Source: Symbiodinium natans (Eukaryota > Sar > Dinophyceae > Suessiales > Symbiodiniaceae). From it: DNA of 64,000 nucleotides. The stretch lies in the NCBI GenBank assembly GCA_905221605.1, contig CAJNDS010000381.1, positions 1 through 64,000 of the forward strand. Reading direction: 5' to 3'. The notes beneath the pieces were generated by a model, which was given only the letters and a program-made list of their open reading frames with translations, was not told the DNA's origin and made no database searches. The translations under genes were made by a program, and so were the position numbers. This document shows positions 25,620 to 38,652 of the stretch, in pieces. Position 1 is the first letter of the stretch. Each line of letters opens with the position of its first letter.

Positions 25620-28600
25620 GTTCGGAACGACTCAAGGCCCTGACCCGCTTAATGCGTCCCCCATTGGTCCACCGATAGCACCACCACACCGGTGACTTCT
25701 CGTGTTCGATCTCCTATCTCCTGGTAGGGTCTGGGTTCAACGACAGATTGTGCTCCAAAAGGCCTGGAGTCCGTGGCTGCTTGGAAACATAGGTGCAACG
25801 GCCCAGGAGGAATTCGACCGACAAGAGTTTTGCAAAGTACCGGTGATTTGCAGGAGGGTAACAAAAAGCTGAATCGGCCAATAAGCAGCGTAAGAAGATC
25901 AAAGGCACATGCATGGAAGATATGGTCCATGATGTATTGCTCGCTTTGAGTGCTTTGCTGTCCGGAGAACCACTTGAACCAAGGATGGTTCGATATTAGA
26001 CGTCTGCTCTGGTCCTCGACTCGGCTGCGTTGAATCTTCTTGTTCAGCGCCCATCTGCCAAGTGCTTTCGCGCGCAGCCTAGGCCGAGTTTTTCGAAGCA
26101 CCTTGCGGCTGCATGGCCTTTTCCAGGTTCTGGACTCAAAGCAGGGAAAGTTCATGTGTGTTGCTTTTGTCACAAGGAAGCAGTACGCAGGCCAGCCCGT
26201 ATTGCCTGCTTGGCCTTTGGTAACCTTTGTGTGTAGTCACTTGGCAGATCTTGGCAGCACAGAAGGCATTCCCCACTTCCCGGAACGACGTTGCTTTTTG
26301 GTTTTGGTCAAAGTGGCAGAAAGAGAAGACTCCCCAAACGATCGAGCCATCTAGACGATTTCTGAGGCCTGTAAGGCAATTGCACTGAGCAGAAGAGCTG
26401 CCCGAGATTCGGTTCCATGATGGGAACCGACTGGGCTCCATGAGAAGAAGCAGACTTGAAGATCACGCATGGTGGTTTTTGCGAGTGGTACATCGCTTAT
26501 TATGTCCAGAGCTTGTGGCCAGCATGCAACATTATTATGACTCGAGTGGGATAGCAGAAGTCTGGTCAGCATGTCTGACTAGGCGGCTTGCTTGTATTCT
26601 TTCGCTTGTCTGTAGCAGCTGGATGTGGGCCACAGGCGGGAAAACGTGCTGCACTACTTAATCAATGCTTTGCTCTCTGATCTCCGCCGCTACCTGCTGA
26701 TGTCGGTGTCCTGTTGGTGTTCTTCTGCTGCTCGGCTCCATCAGGAGATCTTGTACAGAGATGAGCTCCAAGAACATGGGACATCTCTTGAGACATCTAT
26801 AGCCAGTCTCACCATGGTTCCGAGTGGGTTGCTGAGATTGGCTCTTGCATGCGTTCCATTTCGGGTACCCGAAAAATATGGCTCCATATTACAACACGGA
26901 TCCCAAAGAGCCTATGATTGAGAGAACTGCCCATGTTCTGTCAGCCTTTGTAGTGGTTATTGTGGCTGACACCTATGAAGCTGGAAGTGCTGACTGCCAG
27001 CCATGGCTGCGGCTTGGGGCTGACACATCACGTGTTGAGTCCAGGAGTGCTCAGCGACGATGGCTTGAGGTATCTCCAGTTGGCCAAGTGGTCCAACTGT
27101 TGCTTGCTGCAGCCAGCAGCGATGCGCGGGCTTGTGGCTCAGCAAGGTCCCATGCAAGCCTTGGAGATAATGATGAGTCGACTCAGGCGCGGCAGCCTGC
27201 GCATGAAAGGCTCCAGGATCTGGAGCCCAAGTCTCATGGGGAATCGCAGCAGTTGGTGTAGTTACTGACTTTCGCAGCTTCGAAGAGCTGCCGAGGAACA
27301 GACTAGGGGCCGGGCTGGTGCCTCTGCTCCTCGAAGCATATGCCGGGTCCTCAAAAGAGGACTCAAAGAGATCATTCAGAGAAGCACTGGTCGATGCAGT
27401 ATCAAGTCGGTTGACTGCAAATGGCGAGGCAGATGCTTCTGTGGATGCCCAGGGGAGGTATCTGGCAATTCTGATGTGCAAGAATGCTCGGGACTTAGAT
27501 TTGCAGCTCATCACCGAAGCTACATACACATAAACCCAGAAGCTGGATGAAATTTTTTTCTACATGTCCCAGTGGTTCTCTCATTCCGCCCTTGAAAGCA
27601 CGAAAAGCCACAGGACCCGACAAGGTGGCAGCACTTTTTCTGCGCCGTGTTCACATTCACCATCGTGTCAGAGAGCGCCGTGTGCAACAAAAGCAACTTG
27701 AAAGGTTGAAAGAGAAAGAAGTATGGTGAAGCCAAAAGTGAAATTTTTCATGAGGTCATGAAAAGCGAGAAGATGAGAAGAGAACCGCTCGACGATTACA
27801 AGTGGCTCCCAGCCTCGCTCCTTGTGCGCAGACGGCTACCTGCTCCCACAGCACAACTCGAACAGTCAAAGAGCAGATCTTGGCAGAGCTCAAAGCAGAG
27901 GGGACATGCTTTTTCAGAGTACGGAAGAGAGCGAGTAGAGCATAGGGCGGGCAATGGAAGGAAGCAGGAGACTAGCAAAAGCGAAGCAGGAACTGATTGC
28001 TTGCAGTTCTCGGCGCTAGTGGACATGGAGTCGACCTCCACCTGCCGTTGAATGACGTGAAGCTCTTTCCAATGTCCCATAATGCCTTGCAATGTGTTCA
28101 ACACGTCTGTCTTTACTTTCTTTGGTAGATGTCAGAAAATGCCACACTCCGCGCCCACCTGCATTGACTTGACTCATTGACTTGCATTCGCTTGTGTCAA
28201 CTCAACCACAAGGTTGTGGACCGCCAGTGGCAGCTGCGTGGCCGACGTCTTATGCGAGTCCATGCTGTGCAATCACACATATTCACACAAGTGCATGCAG
28301 CAGCTTTCGTGCATGCGCTTGCAGACAGAGACCATAATAGCATCGGCATTTGCAATCGGACCGACAGTTACTTGCAGTCCAGTCCTTTTTTTGGGTGTGT
28401 GTGTGTGTGTGTGTCTGTCATGCATCCGACCTCATGCAGGCATCCGACCTAATGCAGGCATCCCCCTCACTCGCCCCCGAGGGTAGAAAACAGGCCTACA
28501 GCCCAAACCCCAAGACCTCCTCTAGGCCGCGTACGCCATCCTAAGCCCCTACCCTGGGCCGTCTAAGACCCAGAAACCCGCAGGGTGCAGTCGGACCAAG

Positions 28601-31600
28601 GAAAATCTGTTAAAAGACGCAGAAAGTCTGAGTTCCCCCTTGTCTTACCTTTTGACGACGGGTCTTTTGCTCTGCAGTGCTCTCCTGTCGAACTGCTGTG
28701 GAACAATTCTGCAATCATGGAATGCGCTCTCCTTATGGCTGTCTGTTTGATGCTCTGTGTGTGTGCGCGCACACCCCAGGCTCCGGCAAGGTCATTTCAG
28801 CAGAGGAAAAGAACGCATTGCTCCCAGATCTGTCCCAGAGTGAATGTGCCGGGTCTGTGTTTTTGGTGCAGTCTCAGGCCATCAAGGAGCAATTGCTGCG
28901 TCTGGTCAAGGCGTGATGAGAGATGTGTACAAGAGGTGTAACAATGGAAAGGAGCGAGTCACTGTGAGTCAGAGGCCGCAACTTCTGGAGGATTGCCCCA
29001 CCTTCTGGAGTTGACGATGGCAGGCGCCCAAGAAGCATGCCGTGCAAGTTGCGAGACGCTGCTACAAAAAGTTGTGCCCTGCAACATTGTAACATAGTCC
29101 ACAGCAGTAATTGATTGCACCGCCCCTTTCACCAAGGTCCTGCGGCGAGTATGCAGATTTGAGTTCCCCATGAACTGGGCCTCAACCTTGGCGATGGCTG
29201 CGGATCATGCTCTTAGCACAGCTGCCTTTTTCTGCACTTTTGAAGGACGGCTTGGCTCACCTTCTGCTGGCTGAGCTGCAGGACTTTCGTGGAAGTGTCA
29301 TGTAGGATGATGCAACATGCCTGAGGGAATCAAAGTTGCAATCGTCCGTGAGTCTTCCGTGACTCTGGATGCGGTTAGCATGGTCAGGGCCTGCGGGAGA
29401 GGGGTTTCAGCGAGGCTGTCCGATGCTTAGCACTGATCGCAATCAACAAACACATGATTCACTTCATTAAAAAGAACACAGAAGACTTCACTTCACAGTC
29501 CTCTGAATCCAATGTGGCTTGGGCCTTGCAGTTGCACAGAGACATCAGAGACCGCACACCGAGGCCCTGGCCGTGGTGCTGGTGCTGCACCAGGTGTCAG
29601 ATAAGTCAGATTTTCGTGCCTTAGTTTCAGATCATGGCTGGCTTGTGTGACACTGTAGCCAGGTGCTCAAAGAGCAGAGCTCCAAAAGGCAAGTTGCTCG
29701 CCCTCCCCCCCCTCCCCCCCAGAGCAGCAACCCAACCCAAGGGGGGCTGAAGACTTTGTTCGGGTGTTGCGATGCATCGCGAGACGCGTCAATGATGATA
29801 AGAGGCTGCTGTCGTCAAGACGTGAGTTCCACCAGTTGGGCGGCTTGCTGGTGGAACCTCTGGGCGCTGTTCTGGGCTCGGCAGTGCAGAGTGCAGCGCA
29901 AGAGAGAGTGTGAGATCTTTGCGCGACACAGCAGCGAGATGAGTCAGACACCGGACACCGAGTCCGACAAAGGTCTGGGCGCTCAAGATGGAGCACATGC
30001 GCCACCTCAAGAACCAAGGGCTCGGGCCGCAGGTCTCACCTTTTGTATACAAGAAGCTTTTGATGCTGTACACTTGGCAATTTTGGGTCAAGCCCTGATT
30101 TTTGTGCGTGTTCTTTCGGAAAGGGTTCAGCGCAATTAGAAGTGTGAAGCTTCGGCTGAGACGCAGGGGCACACTGCATCACCGAAACCCCCTGTGCAGG
30201 TGGGGGTTCTCTTGGCATCCGGTCTTACTAAGCAGGCAACCCATTGGCCTCCCGTAGGCCTGCCTACAGGCTACCCGGAAGCCTACCGCAGACCTGTCTA
30301 CAGGGATGCCTAACAGTAAGCCTTTGGGTTACATATGCCTCTTGTGGGTATGCTATCATGGGGCCTACGCATAAACCTGTCAGTAGCGCATGGCCCAGAG
30401 AGAGAGAGAGCGAGCGAGAGAGATAGAGAAAAGTTCTGCGTGTGAGAGTAGTCAAATCAGTCAAAGATCCAAGCTGAGGTCCGACTTGGTCGATGACCGA
30501 CTTTGGCGGCTGAGTCGGCATTTGGATGGCTCCTTCCTGCTGCTGCTGGCGATATCCTCAAGAGGCTGAGAGCCGCACTCTGTTGTGAACAGGGGGTCAC
30601 ACTGAGGCCCAGGGCTTCGCGCACTTGCATGAGCATGTCTCTGGTCCATGCCTGAGGCTTCCGGTTCGATGTTGATCCTGTGTGGGGGAGATGGTCATCC
30701 TAATGACTTCTGCTTCCCGAGGCCCGCAAATGGTTCAAATGGCTCAAGCCTCGCTTCGGGAGTCGGCAGGGTTGCTGGAGTCGAAACTCGTGTAAAGCAA
30801 AGCCAAGACAGCTCATGAGGTCAAGGAGCACGTGGAGTTTCTACTAGTTGGAAGCTGAGTCTGGCGTGCCCTCACACTCACAAAGGCCTAGCCTGGGCCT
30901 GACCTCGACAGAGTGTGTGGGTGCATGTGTCCCAACATAGGTCGGTGTATGTCGGTTCCGTTTTCAAAGAGTTCACAATGCTCACTTGATGACATGTGCA
31001 AGAATTCTCGGCTTAGTGACAAGCCAGATCGAGCGGAACGGCCTGTGGAGTGTTTTTGGTTCGAATACAATGTGCAAGCGGGAAGGTTCGTGCGGCACCC
31101 CCCCCCCCCCTTAAAGGATACTGAGTGACTTGGCGCTCCTTATCTAGATCAGCCATGCACGCCATCGTGATCCATGGTGCGCCCCTTCGAAATTGGTGTC
31201 GATGAGGTGCTTCTGCAGAGCAACTCCGAGAAACTCATCAGCTGCCTTGCGCTCATGGCGGCGCTTTCATCATGGTTCCCTTTAAAGCGCGAAGCTGTTG
31301 GGCATCTGTTGAGCCCTTCGCGAGCATCTGGGCTCGAGCTGTGAGCCATTCGCACTCATGACTGCTGTTTCAGTGACCTCGATGGACGGAGCGTGGACCC
31401 AAAGTGTGGGTCCAAAGCGTGTGGAGATCGGGCATCCAAGAGATGAAAGACGTTGCCCAGCTAAAGTACCAATTGCAAGTGCTGGGTGTTCTCAGCTTCA
31501 GGGGGTTGGGGAAAGGGCAAGGAGGCTGTCAACTCTAGACAAAGACGAGCAGGTGTCTGAACATTTCGCGGAAAGCCTGTTCTTGTTGAGGATGGCGGGG

Positions 31601-33180
31601 TGGCGACTTTCTGCTCGCATGGCGGCAGCGCTTTGGCCCCTTGGGCTGCTTGGGCTCGTGATCCCTTTGGCATGTGCGACCTCCGCTTCCGGTTCCGCTT
31701 CCTCGGCTTCCGTCTCCACGCGCCAGCCTCAGTTCTGCTTTGCGGCTTTGCGGGAAAGAAAACTTCAGAAATCTGGGTACCAAGGGAGTTGCCAACAAAA
31801 ATGCGACGCTTTTCGGGTTTAGGGTGTATCTTTGCTCTGGATGAGCTGCCTGGGCCTTGGGGTTTATCTTTGCTCCCGGTTTGGGTATAGTGTTTGGGGT
31901 TGGGGTTAAGGTCATTGGCCCTCATTGTGTTGCTGTTGGGTTGAAGAACCATCATGGGATCCAAGAAGACCCGGGGCAGCAACTCTTAGATTGAATTACC
32001 TGACTAAACTCTCACGAATATAGCTCAAACAAAAGCCACAAGTGAGCAATTTCTCAAAAAATCGCATTCCGGAAACATCCCTGAGATTCAGAAAGCAAGG
32101 TTCGGAAAGCAGGCCTGACATCCAGAGCCCAACATGCGACCTAAAAAGCAGCTTTCTTTCGGTGCCTCACGGCCTTTAGTAGACGCACGAGCCCGAAACC
32201 ATGAACCCTGAAACGACCCTGAGAAAGCAACACTAAACCTTGAAGCACACTGTTTCGGGGTGTTTTTCTGAAGTGGCTTGCTGTGTTCCTGAAATCGCGA
32301 ACCTGCTTTCGGAATGCTTCGTCCTGCAGTTTTCGTGGCTCATGGCTCGGAGGTGTGTAAACATTCGGATCTTTTTACAAGAACATTCTGTGAGAAGAAG
32401 GCAGATAAATCCACGGAGCTGTTTGCAACATCGGCGCTTAAACTGCGTTTCGCGTGGCAGGGTAGCTTATTGGAGCACGGGGACACTTCCGGGCCTCATG
32501 AACTCACAAAATGACGGCAGGGTGATTGATAGCATCTTTCTGCACGTTTGCTCACATGCTCCGTGGGCTTGTTGAAGACCTCGCGGTGTGACACTACACT
32601 GGCCGGCTTGCATCTATCAATGACAAAAGCACACAAAAATCGGTCTAGTCCGTACCGCGTTCATGAGGAGATGCAGAACGTGATTGATGTCCAGGCTAAG
32701 GACTCAGGCTTCGGGGATCAGGGGTCAAAAGGATTTAGGGTTTAGGATTAACATGTTGGGCTTTGGGCACAGAGCTCAGGCTGTTGGCCTTGATGTGTTT
32801 GCAGAGTTGCCACCGACCGTGAACTAGCTGTTTTCTTGTTTTCTCGAAATGTCCAAGTGCTTTCCGAATTTAGTTCTGAGTGTTGTCGCGTTGGGACTGA
32901 TGCCTTTGTTCGAGTTGTTTTAAAACTTTCTTCCAGCATTGACAAAGGTTTGCGGTATGCAAATGCCTAGCAGCAACACAACAACAACGTGCACGTATGC
33001 GCAAACGAGAAAACCAAACCAGGACACCCTCTCTGTGTGTTTTCCCGAATGCTCCGCAGAAGGGTTCCCGTTTTAACGTTGGGTTGAGAGGTTACCAAAC
33101 GTTGTTGCGTTGTGTCCGCCAAGCATTCGCAAGCGTTCGCAAAGCGTCCGCAAACGTCCACAAGCAACCGCGAGTGGCGT
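25620..33180. other. Long region without a confidently recognised gene
   Basis: Some + strand stretches have protein-like composition and may be exons: 27318-27533 (LVPLLLEAYAGSSKEDSKRS region), 27547-27729 (with KARKATGPDKVAALFLR, reminiscent of the KxxGPD motif of LINE reverse transcriptases), and about 28780-28916 (VISAEEKNALLPDLSQSE region after a possible AG acceptor). None can be joined into a gene. Other contents are a (GT)n tract near 28397-28415, (GA)n near 30400-30425 and a C-run near 31099. No RNA gene was recognised. Confidence 0.3.
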
Positions 33181-33185
33181 AATGC

Positions 33186-34240
33186 GTGCTGTTAAGGAAG
33201 AACTGCGCAGGACGCGCGCCGCCGTGGCGTTCCACGTGGCGTTCCGCGGCATTCCGAATCCGTCAAGCTAAGGTGGAACTCCACAGGACGCGCGCCGCCG
33301 TGGCGTTCCCCGTGGCGTTCCACGGCGTTCCGAATCCGTCAAGCTAAGGGGGAACTCCACAGGACGCATGCCGCCGTGGCGTTGCACGTGGCGTTCCGCG
33401 GCGTTCCGAGTACGTCAAGCTAAGGGGGAACTCCATAGGACGCGCGCCACCGTGGCGTTCCCCGTGGCGTTCCACGTGCCGCGGCGTTCCGATCCGTCAA
33501 GCTAAGGGGGAACTCCACAGGATGCGCGCCGCCGTGGCGTTCCCCGTGGCGTTCCGCGGCGTTCGGAATCCGTCAAGCTAAGGGGGAACTCCACAGGAGA
33601 CGCGCCGCCGTGGCGTTCCACGTGGCGTTCCGCGGCGTTCCGAATCCGTCAAGCTAAGGGGGAACTCCACAGGATGCGCGCCGCCGTGGCGTTTCCCGTG
33701 GCGTTCCGCGGCGTTCCTAACGCCACGGCGGCACGCGTCCTGTGAAGTTCCCCCTTAGCTTGACGGATTCGGAACGCCGCGGAACGCCACGTGACGTGGA
33801 ACGCCACGGCGGCGCGCGTCCCGTGGAGTTCCCCCTTAGCTTGACGGATTCGGAACACCGCGGAACGCCACGTGGAACGCCACGGCGGCGCACGTCCTGT
33901 GGAGTTCCCCCTTAGCTTGACGGATTCGGAACACCGCGGAACGCCACGGGGAACGCCACGGCGGCGCGCGTCCTGTGGAGTTCCGCGGAACGCCACGGGG
34001 AACGCCACGGCGGCGCGCGTCCTGTGGAGTTCCCCCTTAGCTTGAATCCGTCAAGCTAAGGGGGAACTCCACAGGACGTGCGCCGCCGTGGCGTTCCACG
34101 TGGCGTTGCGCGGCGTTCCGAATCCGTCAAGCTAAGGGGGAACTCCACAGGACGCGTGCCGCCGTGTGGCGTTCCACGTGGCGTTGCGCGGCGTTCTGCG
34201 GCGTTCCGAATCCGTCAAGCTAAGGGGGAACTCCACACCA
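33186..34240. repeat. 76-bp minisatellite with internally inverted blocks
   Basis: The unit contains GTGGCGTTCC, GCGGCGTTCCGAATCC, GTCAAGCTAAGGGGG and AACTCCACAGGACGCG. GTCAAGCTAAG anchors recur at 33262, 33338, 33414, 33496, 33572 and 33648 (spacing 76, once 82). From about 33716 to 34040 the units are reverse-complemented, then they run forward again to 34240. The junction near 34036-34060 is a near-perfect palindrome (CCCTTAGCTTGA / GTCAAGCTAAGGG). Confidence 0.9.
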
Positions 34241-36299
34241 TGGTGGTGGTCCGTGTGGTGGTCCGTGATGGTGGTCCGTGATGGTGGTCCGTCCGCCCGC
34301 CACCGATGTTTCGTTTATATTGTGTTGTATTTACGTTATAATGTTGACCTAGTAATAATAACCCCCCCCCCCCTTCAATCAAACCCCCCCAAATAGAGTG
34401 AGGCCCCTTTGAATAAGGATTCCTTTCCTTAGAGAGAATTAGAGAGGATCAGAGAGAATCACTCAGGATCCTTTCCTTAGAGAGAATTAGAGAGGATCAG
34501 AGAGAATCAGAGAGGATCGTTTGTTTTGTTTGTTGGCGGTTTTTCTTGCTTTGTCTCCCTCTCTTTTCTCTCCATAAACAAGCAAAGAAAAACGGACCCC
34601 CCCAAAAAAAACGAGCCCCGACTGGCGTACTTTATTTCCAGGGCTTTATTATTGCGGCCGGGACACCTGGCGTCTTTAATGTTAGGGGCTTTAGTAATAC
34701 TAGGTTAACATTAGGTGACTGCTTTCTGCATTCGGGTTCGTGGATCCTATCAGGTTTTTGGTGTGCGTGTTTGTGTGTGTGTGTGTGTCAACTGTCGACT
34801 TGAGGGTTTTGGGGGGGTTTGTTTCCAGCGAGGGGGAGGGGTGATGAATTGAGAGTTGATGGCAAGGTTTCGAGCTGCGTCAACGTTCTCTGAGGCATTG
34901 CAGAACGAAGTCCGAGCGATAGAAGTAGCATCCATCATACAGAAATGCGTTCACCAGCTTACCGAATGACTTGGCACGGCTTAAGGTCTCGGATTTTCAT
35001 CTGAGGGTATGCTTCTAGTTTCTTTGTACGGCTTCAGGTATTTCTAGTGTACCTTCACAGCCGGCTCTGATGCCTCCAGAGCATCTCTCCACTCTATGGT
35101 GTGTAAACCGAATCGCTCAAACTGCAGAAAAGCATCGGCGAACGTCGCAAACTTGCAGCAAGAATGCAAAGTGCGTTTCTAAGCTGCAGGGATTCTGTTG
35201 CTAAAGACAGCGGCCAAACTCAGAAATCATGTCGGACAAGAAGGATATCCCCGTTCAGTAAACAAAGGCAAACGAAGAGCGGACAACCAGCTGTAGCCGA
35301 ATTTGAGAGGAGTGAGTACAACAATTCGGTGCTGTTGCTGCTGCTGCTTCGGCGCTTTCTCGGGTCCGGCCTTTTAGGGTTTAGGCTGAGCTTGATGGGG
35401 TTTTGGGCTTTTGGGGGTCGTGGTTTGGAGTTTTTTGGCGCTTAGGCGTTTCGGGGTTTGATGACTTGAATTTAGAGCTTGGAGGGTCTAGTGCCGCTGC
35501 TTTCAGGGTTTTGAGGGTTTAGAGGCGAACTGGTCTTCTGAGGTTTTTGGTTTTCTGACTTCCTTCCTCTGTGTTGAATGTGGTTTACAATCATACTGGC
35601 TGACAGCTGGTGTGGTGTTAGCTGCTCTCGACAGCAGCAAGATCGAAAGGACACTCACAATTGGCGGAAGGATGCCATGAGAGCACGGCGTGGTTCTGAA
35701 TCAAGCTCTGAATCATTGACGACACTGCAGCCGCATCAGCAGCAATAGACAACGTTCACGCGCGCCTGCTTTGCCAAAAGCGAAGGCCCCCGCGACCCTG
35801 GACAGCAAAGACATGTATTCCCCAAAAGACGAAGCCCACAGAGCTGTGCCGCTATCTGCGGCTACGTTCCAACTTAAGGCGAGCGCCTGCTAATCTCCTT
35901 GTGGCAGTCGTGGAGAACAACGCAGTCGGGGCACGTCCTTTGCTCAGGTATGCTTCCGAATGGTGTGGTTCGTTGCAAGCTGATGCACTTAGGCCAGCTT
36001 CTTGATTGGCGCAGTGATCTGTCTCTCAGAGACCTCCAGAGGCAGTGTGCCCAGAGTGAGTGAAGTCGGGAAAAGTACACATGAGTCACGCCGTGTGAGT
36101 CGAGAACGTGGCCCACCCGAGTCGAAAACGCCCAAAACCCCTGAGTCGAAACCTTCTCGGACCTGCCCCCAGAACACCCGCGTCGAAAACACCCGAACCC
36201 CCATCAGAAAACTCGACCCCTGCTGCTCTCCCGTGCGGTTTAGTTCTGCCTGACGGCTGCAAAATGGCCCCATACTCGAAGAATCTCGAAGATGGGTCT
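34241..36299. other. Intergenic stretch with short repeats
   Basis: Includes GTGGTCCGTGATG repeats near 34240-34290, a C-run near 34363, a duplicated GAGAGAATTAGAGAGGATCA block at about 34430-34520, and a (GT)n tract near 34770. A frame at 35164-35445 is not convincing. No gene is supported. Confidence 0.4.
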
Positions 36300-36560
36300 G
36301 AAATGTAGCGGTCTATGATAGACGTCGATAGACCCCTATACAGACCCTGTGGGTTTTCCGATAGGTACCTATGCCGTAAACCTATTCTCAGCATACCAAA
36401 CCCCTACGCATAGACCCTATCCCTTTTGTCATAGACCCCTATGCATAGACCCTACCCCTACCTATACCACCCCCCCACGTCACATAGGCCCCTATGCATT
36501 TTTCCATAGGCTCTATTGCCCTCATAATCGACCCTATTCCGAAACCTACAGACCCCTATT
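36300..36560. repeat. Degenerate CATAGACCCCTATG array
   Basis: About a dozen imperfect copies of an element resembling ATAGACCCCTATGCAT at irregular 15-30 bp spacing. Several copies are partial palindromes (CATAGG...CCTATG). Confidence 0.75.
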
Positions 36561-36639
36561 TATTCTCATATAGCCACAAGCCTTTCAAAATCTATGTTCC
36601 AACCTGCATGCGTGTTCAGTTTCAGTACACGTGCCCTCC

Positions 36640-38640
36640 TCTGGTATTGGATTAGGGCTCAGGGGTTTCTAGGGTTTAGGGTTTTGGGGTCTTTAGGGTT
36701 TTTGGTTTTTTAGGGTTTAAAGGTTTTGGGGCATTTTAGGGTTTAGGCTCTGTAGAGGGTTTAGGGTTTAGGGGCTTGTAGGGTTTAGTTTTAGTTTTAG
36801 TTTTTGTTTAAATGATTTTTTCCAGGTTTAGGGCTCAGGGGTTTCAGGGTTTACGGTTTAGGGTTTTTTGGGGTTTGGGAGTAAGGGGTTTTCAGGGTTT
36901 AGGGCTTAGGGAGTTTTCGGGTTTAGGGTTTTTGGGGGTTTAGACTTTCGGGGGTTTTAGGGTTTAGGGTTTTTGTAGGCTCAGGGGTTTTCAGGGATTG
37001 TTGGCTCAGGGGTTTCAGGGTTTAGCGGGGTTTTTAGGGTTTAAGGTTTTTTAGGGTTTAGGGTTTTGGGGTTTCGGTAATTTTGGAGTTTAGGGTTTAG
37101 ATGATTTTGGAGTTGAGGGTTCAGGGTTTAGGGTTGTTTTGGGGTTTAGGGTTGACGGTGTTTTCAGGGTTTGGGGTTTAGGGTTTAGGTTTAGGTTTAG
37201 GTGTTGTTAATTGTAAAACGGGTTTTCAGGTTTTAGGGTTTAGGGTTTTGTTAGGGTTTAGGGGTTTAGGCTTTAGGGTTTCTTGAGGGTTTTGGGTTGT
37301 TTAGGCTCAGGGGTTTTTAGGGTTCAGGGTTCAGTGGTTTTTTAGAACTTAGGCCTGAGGGATTTTAGGGTTTTGGTTTAGGGTTTCGGGTTTTTCAGGG
37401 TTTAGGGCTTCGGGCTTTGCAGGGCTTGGGGCTTGTTAGGGTTTACGGCTTGGGCGGTTTTAGGGTTTAGGTTTTTTCGGGGTTTAAGGGTGAGGAGTTT
37501 TTAGAGTTGAGGGCCTAGGGGATTTTAGACGTTTTTAGGGTTTAGGGCTTAGGGTTTTTTAGCGTTTAGGGTTCAGGGGTGTTCAGGGTTAAGGGCTTTG
37601 GGTATTTTGAGGGTTGAAGGTTTAGGGGTTAGGAGGCTTTTAGGATTTATGGCTTAGGGGTTTACAGGGTTCTTTTGGTAGCGACCTGTCTGAAAGGGAT
37701 CGGGGTCTATCGCTGCTGAAGTAGCGGGGGAACACACGAAGCGGGACGGTTGGCCGGGGCGCAGCCCCCCCCCCTCCCCCCCTCCTATTTGCAAACACAA
37801 TGCTCGCATGATGGGTTCGAAAAGCAACAAAAAAATTGAAGCAAGCTTGCGCGGCTTAACGTGCGAGGGGCGGGGGGGTGGGTTGGGGCAGCCCCCCCTC
37901 CCATTTGCAAACACAAAGCTTGCAGGGCTTAGGGCTTTCTAGGGTTTGGGGTTGACGGTGTTTTTAGGGTTTGGGGTTTCGTTTTCGGTTTAGGGTTTTC
38001 AGGGTTTAGGGGTGAGGGTTGAGGGTTTTGCTAGGGTTTAGGGTTTAGGCTTTAGGATTTCTTGAGGGTTTAGGGTTTAGGGTTTTCAGGCTCAGGGTTT
38101 TTGTGGTTTTTTGGAGTTTAGGCCTGAGGGATTTTTAGGGTTTAGGCTTTAGGGGTCTTTAGGGTTTAAGGTTTTCGGTTTTCTAGGGTTTAGGGTTTAG
38201 TGTTCTTCAGGGTTCAGGGTTTAGGGCTTTTTAGGGTTTAGGGTTTGGGGTTTACGGCTTAGGGGGTTTTAGGGTTTAGAGTTTTTTTGGGTTTTAGGGT
38301 GAGGAGTTTTAGGGTTGAGGGCTTAGGGGTTTTTAGATGGTTTTGGGGTTTAGGGTTTAGGGGGGGTAGGGTTTAGAGTTTTCAGGGTTAAGGGCTGAGG
38401 GTCTTTTTGGGGCTTAGGATTTGGGGGTTAGGAGGTTTTTAGGGTCTACGGTTTTTTTAGGTTTCGGGCTCAGGGGTGCCTAGGGTATAGGGTTTTTTCG
38501 GGTTAGGATTTAGGGTTTAGGGGTTTTGAGGGTGTAGGGCTTAGAGGTTTTTTTAAGATGTTACGGTCTTTAGGTTTTAGGTTTGGGGGTTTTTAGGGTT
38601 TCGGGGTCAGGGTGTTGTTTAGGGGTTTAGGGCTTATGAG
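36640..38640. repeat. Degenerate telomere-type (TTTAGGG)n tract
   Basis: About 2 kb in which GTTTAGGG, TTTAGGGTTT and close variants (TTTAGGGC, TTCAGGG, TTTTAGGG, GCTCAGGGG) recur nearly continuously on the + strand. TTTAGGG is the plant-type telomere repeat reported in dinoflagellates. The copies are too diverged for an active telomere and unique DNA follows on both sides, so this is interstitial. Confidence 0.85.
37674..37925. repeat. ~240-bp interspersed repeat, copy 1
   Basis: Starts GACCTGTCTGAAAGGGATCG and ends with CATTTGCAAACACAAAGC; internal landmarks are GGGGTCTATCG, GCATGATGGGTTCGAA and AGCAAGCTTGCGC, with G/C runs between. It interrupts the telomere-like tract. The CATTTGCAAACACAA end appears twice within the copy. 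Confidence 0.8.
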
Positions 38641-38652
38641 GGGTTTTGTAGG

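Noticed and set aside
30730-30760. Relic of the dinoflagellate spliced leader (ATGGCTCAAG)
   Set aside because: Only about ten bases agree with the end of the leader; expected by chance at this window size.
34395-34412. GAGTGAGGCCCC as another hairpin copy
   Set aside because: Lacks the CCTCC half and has no inverted arms. Similar partial matches at 48505, 54678 and 55535 also lack the full core and arms.
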